NCBI GenBank assembly: GCA_949472775.1
Contig: CASWVG010000003.1
Coordinates: 54,075 to 118,074, forward strand
Source: an uncultured Lachnospiraceae bacterium
GTDB lineage: Bacteria; Bacillota; Clostridia; Lachnospirales; Lachnospiraceae
DNA length: 64,000 bases
Direction: 5' to 3'
Shown here piece by piece: positions 43,378 to 53,289 of the stretch. Numbering within the stretch: position 1 is the first letter of the stretch; each line of letters opens with the position of its first letter. Position numbers and translations under genes: made by a program. Below the pieces are notes generated by a model. That model searched no databases and was not told where the DNA came from. It saw nothing but the letters and a program-made list of their open reading frames with translations.

Positions 43378-45420
43378 ATGCAGAAGCTGAGGATTGGGGA
43401 CGTAGGTGTTGCCCTGTATCTGTTAGCGGCTTTTATTATGCTGATCGTTCCGATTAAGTCGGGACTTCTGGATGTGCTTCTGGCATGCAATATCGCGGTC
43501 GCCTTTACGATAATGTTTGGCTGTATGTTCGCCAACGAAGTGTTAAATATGTCGTTTTATCCGACAATTCTGCTCTTCACGACCGTGTTTAGAATTGCCC
43601 TTAACGTTTCTTCGACGAGACTGATTCTGTCTACCGGTGATGCCGGAAACGTGGTGCAGACTTTCGGCGAGTACGTGGGCGGCGGTGATCTTCTGATCGG
43701 TGTCCTCGTATTCCTGATTCTGATCATCGTGCAGTTTATGATTATCAACAAAGGTTCCGAGCGTGTGGCTGAGGTGACGGCGAGATTTACGCTGGATGCC
43801 ATGCCTGGTAAGCAGATGGCTATCGATGCGGACTTAAACACCGGAGCAATCACGGATGAGGAGGCAAAAAGACGCCGGGAAAAGATCCAGGAGGAAGCTA
43901 CTTTCTTCGGCTCCATGGACGGTGCCGTGAAGTACGTTAAGGGAGATGCGACTGCCGGTCTGGTGATTACCTTCATCAATATTGTGGGTGGTATCAGTTT
44001 CGGTGTGTTCCGCCAGGGTCTGGAGATGGCGGAAGCGCTCAACAAATATACGATTCTTACCATCGGTGACGGTCTGGTGAGCCAGATTCCGTCCCTGCTG
44101 ATCTCTCTCGCCACAGGTATTCTCGTGACGAAGGGCTCCAAGGAGGCGGATTTCGGTACGGTTCTGATCAGTCAGCTTTTTGGTACACCAAAGGTACTGT
44201 ATCTGGTGGGTGCGGTTCTGGCCTTCCTCGGACTGGTTACGCCTCTGAACGCAGTGGTGTTTGTGGGGCTTGGACTGTTGTTCGTGGTGGTCGGAAGGGT
44301 GATGGCTGGCACCATCGAGACGGCTGTGATCGATCACGAGGCAGATGTGGAGGAAGCGGCGGCGGAGGAGATAAGGCAGCCGGAAAATGTCACCTCGCTT
44401 CTCCAGGTCGATCCCATCGAACTGGAGTTTGGATACGGTATCATCCCGCTGGCAGACGTCAACCAGGGCGGCGATCTTCTGGACCGCGTGGTTATGATAA
44501 GAAGGCAGATCGCGCTGGAACTCGGTACAGTTGTGCCGATTATCCGTCTGCGTGATAACATACAGTTGAATCCAAACCAATATATTATTAAAATAAAGGG
44601 TGTACAGGTCAGCGAGGGTGAGATTCTTTTCGATCACTACATGGCGATGAATCCCGGTTATGTGGAGGAGGAGATCACGGGTATCCCGACTTTTGAGCCT
44701 TCTTTCCATCTGCCGGCGATCTGGATCACGGAGGGGCAGAGAGAGCGTGCGGAGAGTATGGGCTACACCGTTGTGGATCCGCCTTCCATCATTGCGACAC
44801 ATCTGACGGAGATTATCAGACAGTACATAGCGGAGCTTCTGACGAGACAGGATGTACAGAGTCTGGTGGACAACTTGAAAGAGTCGAATCCCTCCCTTGT
44901 GGAGGAGCTGGTTCCCAAGCTTCTGGGACTCGGCGAGATACAGAAAGTATTGCAGAATCTCTTAAAGGAAGGCATTTCCATCAGAGATCTGCTTACGGTG
45001 TTCGAGACGCTTGCGGATTACGCAGCGACGACCAGGGATACCGATATTCTGACAGAATACGTCAGACAGAGTCTGAAACGGGCGATTTCCAACAAGTTCT
45101 TCCCGGCAAACGAGACCACCAGCGTGGTGACGTTAGACCCGAAACTGGAACAGGAGATCATGGCGAGTGTCAAGCAGACGGAGCAGGGCGCTTATCTGAC
45201 CCTCGATCCGGCAAAGACAAAGGGAATTATGGAGTCTCTGGGCGTGGAAATCAAGAAACTGGAGGATCTGGGCAAGATTCCGCTTGTGATTACCTCTCCT
45301 ATTGTGCGTGCTTACTTTAAAAAGCTGACGGAAGACTACTATAAGGATCTGGTTGTTGTGTCCTACAACGAGGTGGAATCCAGTGTTGAATTACAGTCTG
45401 TTGGGATGGTGACAGCATAA
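43378..45420 (+). CDS. flhA: Flagellar export protein FlhA
   Basis: 680 residues, ATG 43378 with AAAGGAGG upstream. Eight TM segments cover about residues 12-320, including the conserved FHIPEP loop motifs RFTLDAMPGKQMAIDADLNT and GAITDEEAKRRREKIQEEA (each seen as a separate stretch). The cytoplasmic domain (about 350-680) forms a nonameric docking ring for FliI-FliJ and chaperones. The stop codon overlaps the flhF start (TAATG). Confidence 0.98.
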   Translation: MQKLRIGDVGVALYLLAAFIMLIVPIKSGLLDVLLACNIAVAFTIMFGCMFANEVLNMSFYPTILLFTTVFRIALNVSSTRLILSTGDAGNVVQTFGEYVGGGDLLIGVLVFLILIIVQFMIINKGSERVAEVTARFTLDAMPGKQMAIDADLNTGAITDEEAKRRREKIQEEATFFGSMDGAVKYVKGDATAGLVITFINIVGGISFGVFRQGLEMAEALNKYTILTIGDGLVSQIPSLLISLATGILVTKGSKEADFGTVLISQLFGTPKVLYLVGAVLAFLGLVTPLNAVVFVGLGLLFVVVGRVMAGTIETAVIDHEADVEEAAAEEIRQPENVTSLLQVDPIELEFGYGIIPLADVNQGGDLLDRVVMIRRQIALELGTVVPIIRLRDNIQLNPNQYIIKIKGVQVSEGEILFDHYMAMNPGYVEEEITGIPTFEPSFHLPAIWITEGQRERAESMGYTVVDPPSIIATHLTEIIRQYIAELLTRQDVQSLVDNLKESNPSLVEELVPKLLGLGEIQKVLQNLLKEGISIRDLLTVFETLADYAATTRDTDILTEYVRQSLKRAISNKFFPANETTSVVTLDPKLEQEIMASVKQTEQGAYLTLDPAKTKGIMESLGVEIKKLEDLGKIPLVITSPIVRAYFKKLTEDYYKDLVVVSYNEVESSVELQSVGMVTA

Positions 45421-46661
45421 TGATAATTAAGAAGTTTACTGCGAAAACAGAAAAGGAAGCGATTGAAAACGCCAGAGCGGAACTGGGCGAAGGCGTGGTC
45501 GTGATGAATGTGAAGCCCGTGAAGAGCAGGGGCCTTTTCGCGTTTCTGAAATCACCCATGATGGAAGTTACGGTAGCGCTTGAGGAGGAGAGCGAGAAGC
45601 TGACGGCAGCAGTGTCCGCCATCAGCAGTGTGATTGCGTCCAGCCAGAATAAGGAAGAAGAAACAGTCAATAGTGCGCCCGTTAAAAATACGCCTGTTAC
45701 GGAAAAGGCGGAGAAGCGGGACGGCAGCGTCATGAAAGAGAAGCGGGAAAATAACAGTGCGATAGAGGAGAAGCTGGACAGTCTGCAGTCGCTTTTAGAG
45801 CAGCAGCTTCAAAAACCGGAGGAGGAGAAGGAAGAACCGGCAGAGGAAGAAAAAGAGGAGACAGAGACAGACAAATTCATGCATCTTCTGCACAATACCA
45901 TGCTGGCGAACGAGGTGGATGAAAAATACGCCAGGGAGATCATGGATGAAATTGAACTGATCAACAAGCCGAATATCCCTTTTGACTACGCGCTGGCGAA
46001 TATTTACCAGAAGATGATTCTTAAGTTTGGCAAGCCGAGCGGCATCGAGCCTGCGTCAAACGGTATTAAGCTGGTGTTCTTTATTGGCCCTACCGGCGTC
46101 GGAAAGACGACTACGATTGCCAAGATCGCCTCAAAGTTCCGTGTGGATGAAAAGAAGAAAGTGGCGCTTCTGACGGCGGACACCTACCGTATCGCTGCGG
46201 CGGAGCAGCTGCGCACCTACGCGAATATTCTGGAGGTGCCTTTCCGTGTGATCTATACGGTGGAAGAGATCAACAAGGCGCTGGATGATTTCAGGGATTA
46301 CGACTATATTCTGATTGATACGGCGGGGCATTCCCACCAGAACACGACACAGAAAGATAACATGCGTAATATTATACATTCGGTGGACGACAGGGTGGAG
46401 AGCGAGGTACATCTCGTTCTGAGTGCCACTACGAAGTACAAGGATCTGATCAGCATAGCGGATTCCTATAAAGAAATGGCGGATTACAAGCTGATTTTCA
46501 CGAAGCTGGACGAGACGACGACGCTGGGAAATCTACTGAATCTCCGGCTTTATACGGGGGCGTCGCTGTCCTATGTGACATGTGGTCAGAACGTGCCGGA
46601 TGATATCGAGGACTTTAACCCACAGAAGACGGTCAAGAGACTACTCGGAGGGAAAAACTGA
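45420..46661 (+). CDS. flhF: Flagellar SRP-like GTPase FlhF
   Basis: 413 residues, ATG 45420 overlapping flhA. An N-terminal basic, then Glu-rich variable region (to about 150), a helical N domain, and the G domain with GPTGVGKTTTIAKIASKF (G1), DTAGHSHQN (G3) and TKLDETTTLGNLL (G4). The G3 motif has His after DTAG, as FlhF proteins often have. FlhF sets position and number of flagella together with FlhG. Confidence 0.97.
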   Translation: MIIKKFTAKTEKEAIENARAELGEGVVVMNVKPVKSRGLFAFLKSPMMEVTVALEEESEKLTAAVSAISSVIASSQNKEEETVNSAPVKNTPVTEKAEKRDGSVMKEKRENNSAIEEKLDSLQSLLEQQLQKPEEEKEEPAEEEKEETETDKFMHLLHNTMLANEVDEKYAREIMDEIELINKPNIPFDYALANIYQKMILKFGKPSGIEPASNGIKLVFFIGPTGVGKTTTIAKIASKFRVDEKKKVALLTADTYRIAAAEQLRTYANILEVPFRVIYTVEEINKALDDFRDYDYILIDTAGHSHQNTTQKDNMRNIIHSVDDRVESEVHLVLSATTKYKDLISIADSYKEMADYKLIFTKLDETTTLGNLLNLRLYTGASLSYVTCGQNVPDDIEDFNPQKTVKRLLGGKN

Positions 46662-46694
46662 CAGGAGGAAAGAACTAAGGAGGAGGCCCAGGTA

Positions 46695-47570
46695 ATGGAT
46701 CAGGCTGAACAACTGAGAAGGATAATAAAGGGAAGCGCTCCGCCGAAGCGTCCTCTGGCCAGGGTCATAACCGTCACGAGTGGCAAGGGAGGTGTGGGGA
46801 AATCGAATACAGCCATCAACCTCGCTATACAGTTCCGCAGGATGGGGCAGAAGGTTATTATTCTGGACGCAGATTTCGGGCTTGCCAACATAGAGATCAT
46901 GTTCGGTGCGGTGCCTAAACATAACTTGTGTGATTTAATATATGAAGGAAAAGGGATTAAGGATATCATTACCTGGGGTCCTATGGAAGTGGGCTTTATA
47001 TCGGGCGGTTCCGGAATTACAGGGATGTCGAATCTGGATAAGGATAACGTGAGTTATATTATTGATAATCTGGCGGAGCTGGATGAGATGGTGGAAACCA
47101 TTATCGTGGACACAGGGGCAGGAATTTCCGATACGGTGCTGGACTTTCTTGTGGCCAGCGGCGAAATCCTTCTGGTGACCACACCGGAGCCGACCTCTAT
47201 CACGGATTCTTATTCGCTCCTCAAAGCGCTTGGACGTCATCCCGGCTATCGGGCGGAAGCGACGCAGGTTAAAGTGCTGGCAAACAAGGTGTCGGGGGAG
47301 CAGGAGGCACTCTCGCTCTACGGAAAACTGGAAACGGTGGTGGAGCGGTATCTGCATGTGCCAATTTCCTATCTGGGGATGATTCCACAGGACCAGCTTC
47401 TGGCGAAGGCCGTGATGCAGCAGATGCCGGTTTCCCTGGATAATCCGAAAGCAAGATCGGCTATTGCATATGAAATCATCGCGGCGAAACTGATGAATAA
47501 AGAACTGGACAAAAGTATTCCAAGACGTGGTATGGCGGCATTTTTTTCTCATATCATGTCTGGAAAATAA
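46695..47570 (+). CDS. flhG: Flagellar number regulator FlhG (MinD-like ATPase)
   Basis: 291 residues, ATG 46695 with GGAGG upstream. Residues 1-15 include the basic/Gln-rich QAEQLRRIIKG, the motif that stimulates FlhF GTPase. The deviant Walker A is SGKGGVGKSNTA, switch ILDADFGLANIEIMFG, and IIVDTGAGISDTVLDF. It limits flagellum number by controlling FlhF and switch protein assembly. It is equivalent to Bacillus YlxH. A 31-base gap separates it from the PilZ gene. Confidence 0.96.
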   Translation: MDQAEQLRRIIKGSAPPKRPLARVITVTSGKGGVGKSNTAINLAIQFRRMGQKVIILDADFGLANIEIMFGAVPKHNLCDLIYEGKGIKDIITWGPMEVGFISGGSGITGMSNLDKDNVSYIIDNLAELDEMVETIIVDTGAGISDTVLDFLVASGEILLVTTPEPTSITDSYSLLKALGRHPGYRAEATQVKVLANKVSGEQEALSLYGKLETVVERYLHVPISYLGMIPQDQLLAKAVMQQMPVSLDNPKARSAIAYEIIAAKLMNKELDKSIPRRGMAAFFSHIMSGK

Positions 47571-47601
47571 GACGGTCAGGACTCGGGCCGGGAGGTAAGG
47601 G

Positions 47602-48327
47602 ATGTCAGAAATTTTATCAAAGTACGTAGCGCCGGGAGGAGAGGTAGAACTCAAGGCGATAGGTGCAGAGCAGGAACCAGAGGACAGCAGGAGGCGCAAA
47701 TCCCATCGGAGTCAGGTGCTCAGAGTACTTACGGAGGATCGTGTGGAGGTGGCTATGCCGATTGAGAGCGGCAAGCTGATTCTTCTTCCGGTAGGTGGCG
47801 AGTACGACATGTATTTTTATGGGGACAACGTGGTTTACCAGTGCAATGCGCGGGTGGCGGACCGCTACCGGTATAACGGGCAGTATGTGCTGGTGATGGA
47901 TCTGACGAGCAATCTGCGCAATTATCAGAGGCGTGAATATTATCGTTTCAGCTGCGCGCTGGAGATGGATTCCAGGCAGCTCGGCGAGGAGGAGGTTGCT
48001 GTTGCGGCACAGGAGGAACTGCTGCCGGAGCTGCCCCTTAAAAGCAGTGTGATTGTGGATATCAGTGGCGGGGGGCTGCGGTTTGTAGCCTATTATGCCT
48101 ACGAAGTGAACAGCCTGATTCTTTGCAAGTATCATCTGCAGATTGAGGGCAGGGAGAAGGAATACCGGCTTGTGGGGAAAGTTCTGGCGGTTAATGAGCT
48201 GGAGAAGGAGCCGGGGGTGTTTGATCACCGGGTACAGTTTGTGAATGTGGATCCCCAGGACAGGGAGGAAATAATCCAGTATATTTTTGATGAGGCGAGG
48301 AAAACCCATAGAAAAACGAGTGGCTGA
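47602..48327 (+). CDS. YcgR-like PilZ domain flagellar brake protein
   Basis: 241 residues, ATG 47602 with GGGAGG upstream. An N-terminal YcgR-type domain (to about 105) is followed by a PilZ domain with the cyclic di-GMP motifs: RREYYR at about residue 115 and DISGGG at about residue 154. YcgR-type proteins bind cyclic di-GMP and slow the motor. The gene lies within fla/che between flhG and cheB, a position also seen in other Clostridia. Bacillus has its homologue (YpfA/DgrA) elsewhere, so this is a point of difference. Confidence 0.88.
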   Translation: MSEILSKYVAPGGEVELKAIGAEQEPEDSRRRKSHRSQVLRVLTEDRVEVAMPIESGKLILLPVGGEYDMYFYGDNVVYQCNARVADRYRYNGQYVLVMDLTSNLRNYQRREYYRFSCALEMDSRQLGEEEVAVAAQEELLPELPLKSSVIVDISGGGLRFVAYYAYEVNSLILCKYHLQIEGREKEYRLVGKVLAVNELEKEPGVFDHRVQFVNVDPQDREEIIQYIFDEARKTHRKTSG

Positions 48328-48344
48328 TCTGCCGGAGGTAGAAG

Positions 48345-49490
48345 ATGAAAAATATATTGCTAGTTGACGATTCTGCACTCATGAGAAGGGTGCTCTGTGA
48401 TATAATTGAATCAGATAAGCGATTCCGTGTACAGGACAGGGCGGTAAACGGTCTGGATGCGTTGGCTCTGCTCAGCAGGAAAACCTACGATGCGGTCGTA
48501 CTCGACGTGAATATGCCGCAGATGAATGGTCTGGAGCTTCTGAAGGAGCTGCAGAAGCGGAAGATTTCCGCGAAGGTCATTATGGCGAGCACGGCAACAG
48601 CGGACGGTGCGAAGACGACGCTCGATGCGTTGGAACTTGGGGCATTGGATTTTATTCATAAGCCGACCAGTGCGCTGGATTGCCGTAACGGGACTTTCAG
48701 CCAGGGACTTTTGCGGATTCTGGCTGCAGTGACGGACGTGGAGACGCGGTCGCCGATTACGGCTTCCACACCTGCTCCTTCAAGTCCGGCGGCGCCTTTC
48801 AGAACGGGAGCCGCAAGGAGTATTGCGGGCCGGACTAGTGAGGCTCCGGCGGCGGAGAAACCGGAGAGAAAGATGACGACACCTCCTTCGGGGAAAGCGG
48901 TTTACAATCCGGGAACCCAGATCGTGGCGCTGGCGAGTTCTACGGGCGGTCCCAAGGCGCTGCAGTCAGTCATCCCGAAGCTCCCGGCGAATCTGAAGGT
49001 GCCGGTAGTGATCGTGCAGCATATGCCGGCCGGATTTACGGCATCCCTGGCGGAGCGGCTCAATTCGCTCAGTCAGGTTAACGTGAAAGAGGCGACGGAG
49101 GGTGATGTGCTTATGCCCGGCTATGTATATATAGCTATGGGTGGCAAGCACCTGAACATTCTGAGCTCGGCAGGCAGGTATACGATCCATTATTCGGATG
49201 AACCGTCAAGAGAAGGTGTGAAGCCCTGTGCGAATTACATGTATGAGTCCCTGATGGACAGCAGATTCGACAGAATTGTATGCGTGGTACTGACTGGGAT
49301 GGGTGCGGACGGTACAGAAGGAATCCAACATCTGAAAGAGAAAAAGAAAATACATGTGATTGTCCAGGAAGCGAGCACATGCGCCGTTTACGGGATGCCG
49401 AAGAGCGCCGTGAACGCGGGGCTGGCGGATCAGGTGGTACCGTTGGAGCAGATCGCGCAGGAAATCACGACGAACGTGGGGGTAAAATAA
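48345..49490 (+). CDS. cheB: Chemotaxis methylesterase/deamidase CheB
   Basis: 381 residues, ATG 48345 with GGAGG upstream. The receiver domain has D8-D9, phospho-acceptor Asp54 in VVLDVNMPQMNGLELL, and Thr in ASTATAD. A Pro/Ala/Ser-rich linker (about 140-185) precedes the esterase domain with the catalytic Ser in ASSTGGPKAL, His in VQHMPAGF and Asp in GMGADGTEG. CheB removes methyl groups from receptors. No cheR is in the window. Confidence 0.97.
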   Translation: MKNILLVDDSALMRRVLCDIIESDKRFRVQDRAVNGLDALALLSRKTYDAVVLDVNMPQMNGLELLKELQKRKISAKVIMASTATADGAKTTLDALELGALDFIHKPTSALDCRNGTFSQGLLRILAAVTDVETRSPITASTPAPSSPAAPFRTGAARSIAGRTSEAPAAEKPERKMTTPPSGKAVYNPGTQIVALASSTGGPKALQSVIPKLPANLKVPVVIVQHMPAGFTASLAERLNSLSQVNVKEATEGDVLMPGYVYIAMGGKHLNILSSAGRYTIHYSDEPSREGVKPCANYMYESLMDSRFDRIVCVVLTGMGADGTEGIQHLKEKKKIHVIVQEASTCAVYGMPKSAVNAGLADQVVPLEQIAQEITTNVGVK

Positions 49491-49491
49491 T

Positions 49492-51603
49492 ATGGATGTA
49501 AGTCAGTATCTTGAGATTTTCCTTGATGAAACGAATGAACATCTGCAGAATCTGAATACGCAGATTCTCTCTCTGGAGCAGGATCCTGAAAACATGGATA
49601 CGATCAACGAGATCTTTCGTGCGGCCCATTCCCTGAAGGGTATGGCAGGAACCATGGGATATAAGAGAATGCAGACGCTGACCCATGATATGGAGAACGT
49701 TTTCTCTGAGGTGAGAAACGGCAATATCAAGGTGAAAGCGGACATGATTGATGTGCTGTTCCAGTGTCTCGATGCACTGGAGGAGTATAACACGAATATC
49801 AGGGAAAGCTCCGACGAAGGTACAAACGATAATGGCGCGCTGATTAAGCGGTTGAACGATATTATGAGCGGCGGGGCCGGTGACAGTGCTGCGCAGGCCG
49901 GGCAGGAACAGGCGCCCCAGGCGAAGGCTGTGGAAGCGGCTGCTCCGGAAGGGTTTGCGGGAATTAAACTCAACGAGAGCCAGCAGAGTGTGCTCAACGA
50001 GGCGCTCAAGCAGGGCAAAGGCGTTTACGGGCTGACCGTGAAGGTGCAGGAATCCTGTATTCTGAAGGCAGCCAGGGCATTTCTGGTATTTAAGGCGATC
50101 GAGGATACGAGTGAAATCATCGTTTCGGATCCTTCTTCCCAGGATATTGAGGATGAAAAGTTTGAGCAGCATTTTAGTCTGATTATTGTCTCCGAGGCGG
50201 AACTGGATGAAGTTCTCACGGCAGCCAGAGCGGTGTCCGAGATCGAGGATGTTTCCGGCGGTGTGCTGAGTGCTGAGGACGTGGGGACGGCAGTGACAGA
50301 GGAATCCCATGCGGCAGAGACAGAGGAGCCCGTAGCAGAAACGGCTCCCGTACAGACGCCTGCGGAAACTCCCGCAGCGCCACCTGCTGAGGCGGCACAG
50401 ACTCCTGCACCTGCTCCGGCGGCTAAGAAAGCGCCTGTGAACAAGCCGGTGGTGAACAGGACTGTCAGAGTGGATATAGAGAAACTGGATACGCTGATGA
50501 ATCTGGTCAGTGAGCTGATTATCGCGAAGAACTCCCTTGTATCGGCTTCCGCGATGTCGGGTAATTCCAGCCAGGCGGTGAATGAGCAGATCGAGTATCT
50601 GGAGAGCGTGACCACATCCCTCCATGAGTCGGTTATGAAGGTGAGGATGGTGCCTATTGAGAGCACAGTGAACAAGTTCCCCCGTATGGTCCGCGACCTG
50701 CAGAAAAAGCTGGGTAAGAAGATGGAGCTGTACATGAGCGGTGAGGAGACAGAGCTTGACCGTACCGTGGTGGATCAGATCGGCGATCCGCTGATGCATC
50801 TGCTTCGTAATTCCGCAGACCATGGACTGGAGTCCGCTGAGGTGCGTAAGGAGAGAGGAAAGCCGGAAGTTGGTTCCATTTTCCTTGACGCTTATCAGGA
50901 TGGTAATAACGTTGTCATCGAGGTGAGGGATGACGGTAACGGTATCGATACAAAAGCAGTTAAGAACAAAGCCATAGAGCGCGGCGTGATTACCCCGGAG
51001 CAGGGCGAGGCCATGAGCGAGAAGGAGATCATAGATCTGCTGTTCAACGCGGGCTTCTCCACAGCGAAGGTGGTGTCGGATGTTTCAGGACGAGGCGTGG
51101 GTCTGGATGTGGTGAAATCCATGATCGAATCTCTGAGCGGTGAGGTAGAGGTTAAGTCCAAACTCGGAGAGGGCAGCACCTGGACGATAAGACTGCCGCT
51201 TACACTGGCTATTATTCAGGCTCTGATGGTGGAGATCGGCGAGGAGAAATATGCCATTGCGCTCGGTTCCATCCAGACGATTGAGGATATTCTTCCCAGC
51301 GATGTGAAGCTGGTACAGGCGAAGGAAGTGATTCAGCTGCGTGATCTGGTAATCCCGCTGATCCGGCTGAATGAGATTCTGGATATTCCGAGCAGGAAAG
51401 ATCCGGAGGAAAATCTGGTTGTGGTTGTCGTTAAGAAGGGCGATAAGCTGGCAGGCCTTGTGGTGGATGAACTGATTGGGCAGCAGGAGATCGTTATCAA
51501 GTCGCTCGGCAAGTATATCAGCAAGTGCAAGATTATCAGCGGCGCGACAGTTTTAGGCGACGGTGAGGTAGCGCTGATTCTGGATGCCAATTCGTTGATC
51601 TGA
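49492..51603 (+). CDS. cheA: Chemotaxis histidine kinase CheA
   Basis: 703 residues, ATG 49492, one base after the cheB stop. P1 has the phospho-accepting His46 in FRAAHSLKGMAGTMGY; P2 lies at about 160-250; a Pro/Ala/Glu-rich linker at 260-320; P3 dimerisation helix pair; P4 ATPase with HLLRNSADHGLES, VRDDGNGID and SGRGVGLDVVKSMI; and the P5 CheW-like domain at the end. CheA phosphorylates CheY and CheB under receptor control. Confidence 0.98.
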   Translation: MDVSQYLEIFLDETNEHLQNLNTQILSLEQDPENMDTINEIFRAAHSLKGMAGTMGYKRMQTLTHDMENVFSEVRNGNIKVKADMIDVLFQCLDALEEYNTNIRESSDEGTNDNGALIKRLNDIMSGGAGDSAAQAGQEQAPQAKAVEAAAPEGFAGIKLNESQQSVLNEALKQGKGVYGLTVKVQESCILKAARAFLVFKAIEDTSEIIVSDPSSQDIEDEKFEQHFSLIIVSEAELDEVLTAARAVSEIEDVSGGVLSAEDVGTAVTEESHAAETEEPVAETAPVQTPAETPAAPPAEAAQTPAPAPAAKKAPVNKPVVNRTVRVDIEKLDTLMNLVSELIIAKNSLVSASAMSGNSSQAVNEQIEYLESVTTSLHESVMKVRMVPIESTVNKFPRMVRDLQKKLGKKMELYMSGEETELDRTVVDQIGDPLMHLLRNSADHGLESAEVRKERGKPEVGSIFLDAYQDGNNVVIEVRDDGNGIDTKAVKNKAIERGVITPEQGEAMSEKEIIDLLFNAGFSTAKVVSDVSGRGVGLDVVKSMIESLSGEVEVKSKLGEGSTWTIRLPLTLAIIQALMVEIGEEKYAIALGSIQTIEDILPSDVKLVQAKEVIQLRDLVIPLIRLNEILDIPSRKDPEENLVVVVVKKGDKLAGLVVDELIGQQEIVIKSLGKYISKCKIISGATVLGDGEVALILDANSLI

Positions 51604-51622
51604 CAGGAGGGAGGAAGAGAGC

Positions 51623-52084
51623 ATGAATGAAGTAGAAGAATTAAGACCAGTGGGAGAAACCACACAGTTTATTGTGATAAAACTCGGTGACGAGCAGTAT
51701 GGAATTGACATCAAATACATAGACAATATTGTAAGGATGCAGCACATTACCAGGGTGCCAAAGGTAGACGATTATTTAAAGGGTGTGATCAATCTGCGAG
51801 GTGAGGTCATTCCTGTTATGAGCATCCGCATCAAGATGGGACTGGAGCGGGATGTGGAGACGAAGTCCAGCAGAATCATTATCCTGAAGCTTGAGCAGCA
51901 GGGAACGATCGGTGTGATCGTCGATGAGGTCAGGGAAGTGGTAACGCTGGAAAACGACAGAATTGAGAAAGTAGCGTATGACTCAAAAGATGAGAAGGCA
52001 AACTTCCTCTGCGGAGTCGGCAAGAGCGATGGGGGACTGATCTCCCTGCTTGATTTGAATGCGGTTGTACTGGAAAGCGTATAG
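51623..52084 (+). CDS. cheW: Chemotaxis coupling protein CheW
   Basis: 153 residues, ATG 51623 with AGGAGGGAGGAAG upstream. The CheW fold has QFIVIKLGDEQYGIDIKYID and GVINLRGEVIPVMSIRIKMG. It links CheA P5 to the receptor tips. Length and motifs are normal. It is followed ten bases later by cheC. Confidence 0.97.
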   Translation: MNEVEELRPVGETTQFIVIKLGDEQYGIDIKYIDNIVRMQHITRVPKVDDYLKGVINLRGEVIPVMSIRIKMGLERDVETKSSRIIILKLEQQGTIGVIVDEVREVVTLENDRIEKVAYDSKDEKANFLCGVGKSDGGLISLLDLNAVVLESV

Positions 52085-52094
52085 GAGGATTGAA

Positions 52095-52712
52095 GTGGGC
52101 GATATCAGTTTAGACGAAATGTCAAATGAATATTTCGACGTTCTGAGAGAGTTAGGTAATATAGGAGCCGGAAATGCGACCACGGCTCTGGCGCAGATGA
52201 TGCAGTGTAAGGTGGATATGGCGGTTCCCAAGGTACAGCTTCTGGAGTTTAAGGAGCTGGGAGAAGCCATGGTCGGCGAAGAGACGGTCATGGCGGGGAT
52301 CTACCTTGGCATAGAGGGCGATATCAAAGGCAGCATCATGTTCCTGCTTGAAAAGGCAGCGGCAAAGCATCTGGTCGGCAAGCTGATGGGTATGGAGTCG
52401 GAGGGCGACGAGTTTACAGAGATGGAGTTTTCCGCGCTAAAAGAGGTGGGAAACATTATCACGGGCTCGTATCTGAATTCCCTTTCGAGCATTACGAATC
52501 TGGCGATCTATCCTTCCGTGCCGGATCTTACGGTGGATATGGCAGGAGCGATCTTAAGCGTGCCGGCGATAGAATTTGCAGCTCTTGGCGACAGAATGTT
52601 GATGATTCAGACGCAGTTTTTTGATGAGATGGTGTTGGATGGGTATTTTATCCTGATTCCTGATCTGGATTCCTATGGCAGGATGTTAGCGGCGCTGGGG
52701 ATCAATATTTAA
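52095..52712 (+). CDS. cheC: CheY-P phosphatase CheC
   Basis: 205 residues. GTG 52095 is chosen because AGGAGGATT lies just before it; an in-frame ATG at 52059 would overlap cheW and place that site inside the gene. Two phosphatase helices are seen: FDVLRELGNIGAGNATTALA and FSALKEVGNIITGSYLNSLS, each with the E..N pair. CheC binds CheD and dephosphorylates CheY-P. Confidence 0.96.
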   Translation: MGDISLDEMSNEYFDVLRELGNIGAGNATTALAQMMQCKVDMAVPKVQLLEFKELGEAMVGEETVMAGIYLGIEGDIKGSIMFLLEKAAAKHLVGKLMGMESEGDEFTEMEFSALKEVGNIITGSYLNSLSSITNLAIYPSVPDLTVDMAGAILSVPAIEFAALGDRMLMIQTQFFDEMVLDGYFILIPDLDSYGRMLAALGINI

Positions 52713-52769
52713 TTGGGCAGCGGACATGGGAATGTATTAAAGAAAGTGTAAACGGGAGAACGCGGTGTT

Positions 52770-53255
52770 ATGAGTGTAGAGATAAAGGTCGGAATGGCTG
52801 ACTTAAATGTGTGCGTCAGTCCTGATAGGATAACAACCCTGGGACTGGGATCCTGTGTGGGTATTGCGCTCCGCGATCCGGTCACAAAGATCGGTGGACT
52901 GGCGCATATTATGCTGCCGGATTCTACGACGATTCGAAACAACTCCAATATACCGAAGTTTGCTGACACGGGGATAGAGGAGCTGGTGAAGCAGGTAACC
53001 AGGAAAGGGGCAAACAGAAGCCGTCTGGTGGCTAAGATTGCGGGTGGAGCGCAGATGTTTGGCTTTAACAGCAATAGCGAGATGGTCCGCGTGGGGGAGA
53101 GAAACGTACAGGCCACCAAGAAAAAGCTGGCAGAGCTGCGGATTCCGATTCTTGCGGAAGATACCGGCAAGAATTTCGGAAGAACGGTTATTTTTTATCC
53201 TGAGACCGGGGATTTTGTAATCAGAGCGGTAGGCAAACAGGAGTACAAGATCTGA
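52770..53255 (+). CDS. cheD: Chemoreceptor glutamine deamidase CheD
   Basis: 161 residues, ATG 52770. Catalytic Cys29 in TLGLGSCVGIAL and His46 in GGLAHIMLP are both present. CheD deamidates receptors and its binding to CheC links adaptation to CheY-P level. The spacer from cheC is 57 bases. Confidence 0.97.
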   Translation: MSVEIKVGMADLNVCVSPDRITTLGLGSCVGIALRDPVTKIGGLAHIMLPDSTTIRNNSNIPKFADTGIEELVKQVTRKGANRSRLVAKIAGGAQMFGFNSNSEMVRVGERNVQATKKKLAELRIPILAEDTGKNFGRTVIFYPETGDFVIRAVGKQEYKI

Positions 53256-53289
53256 TCCTGTTTCGGGAAGATAATGGAAGGGTAGCAAG

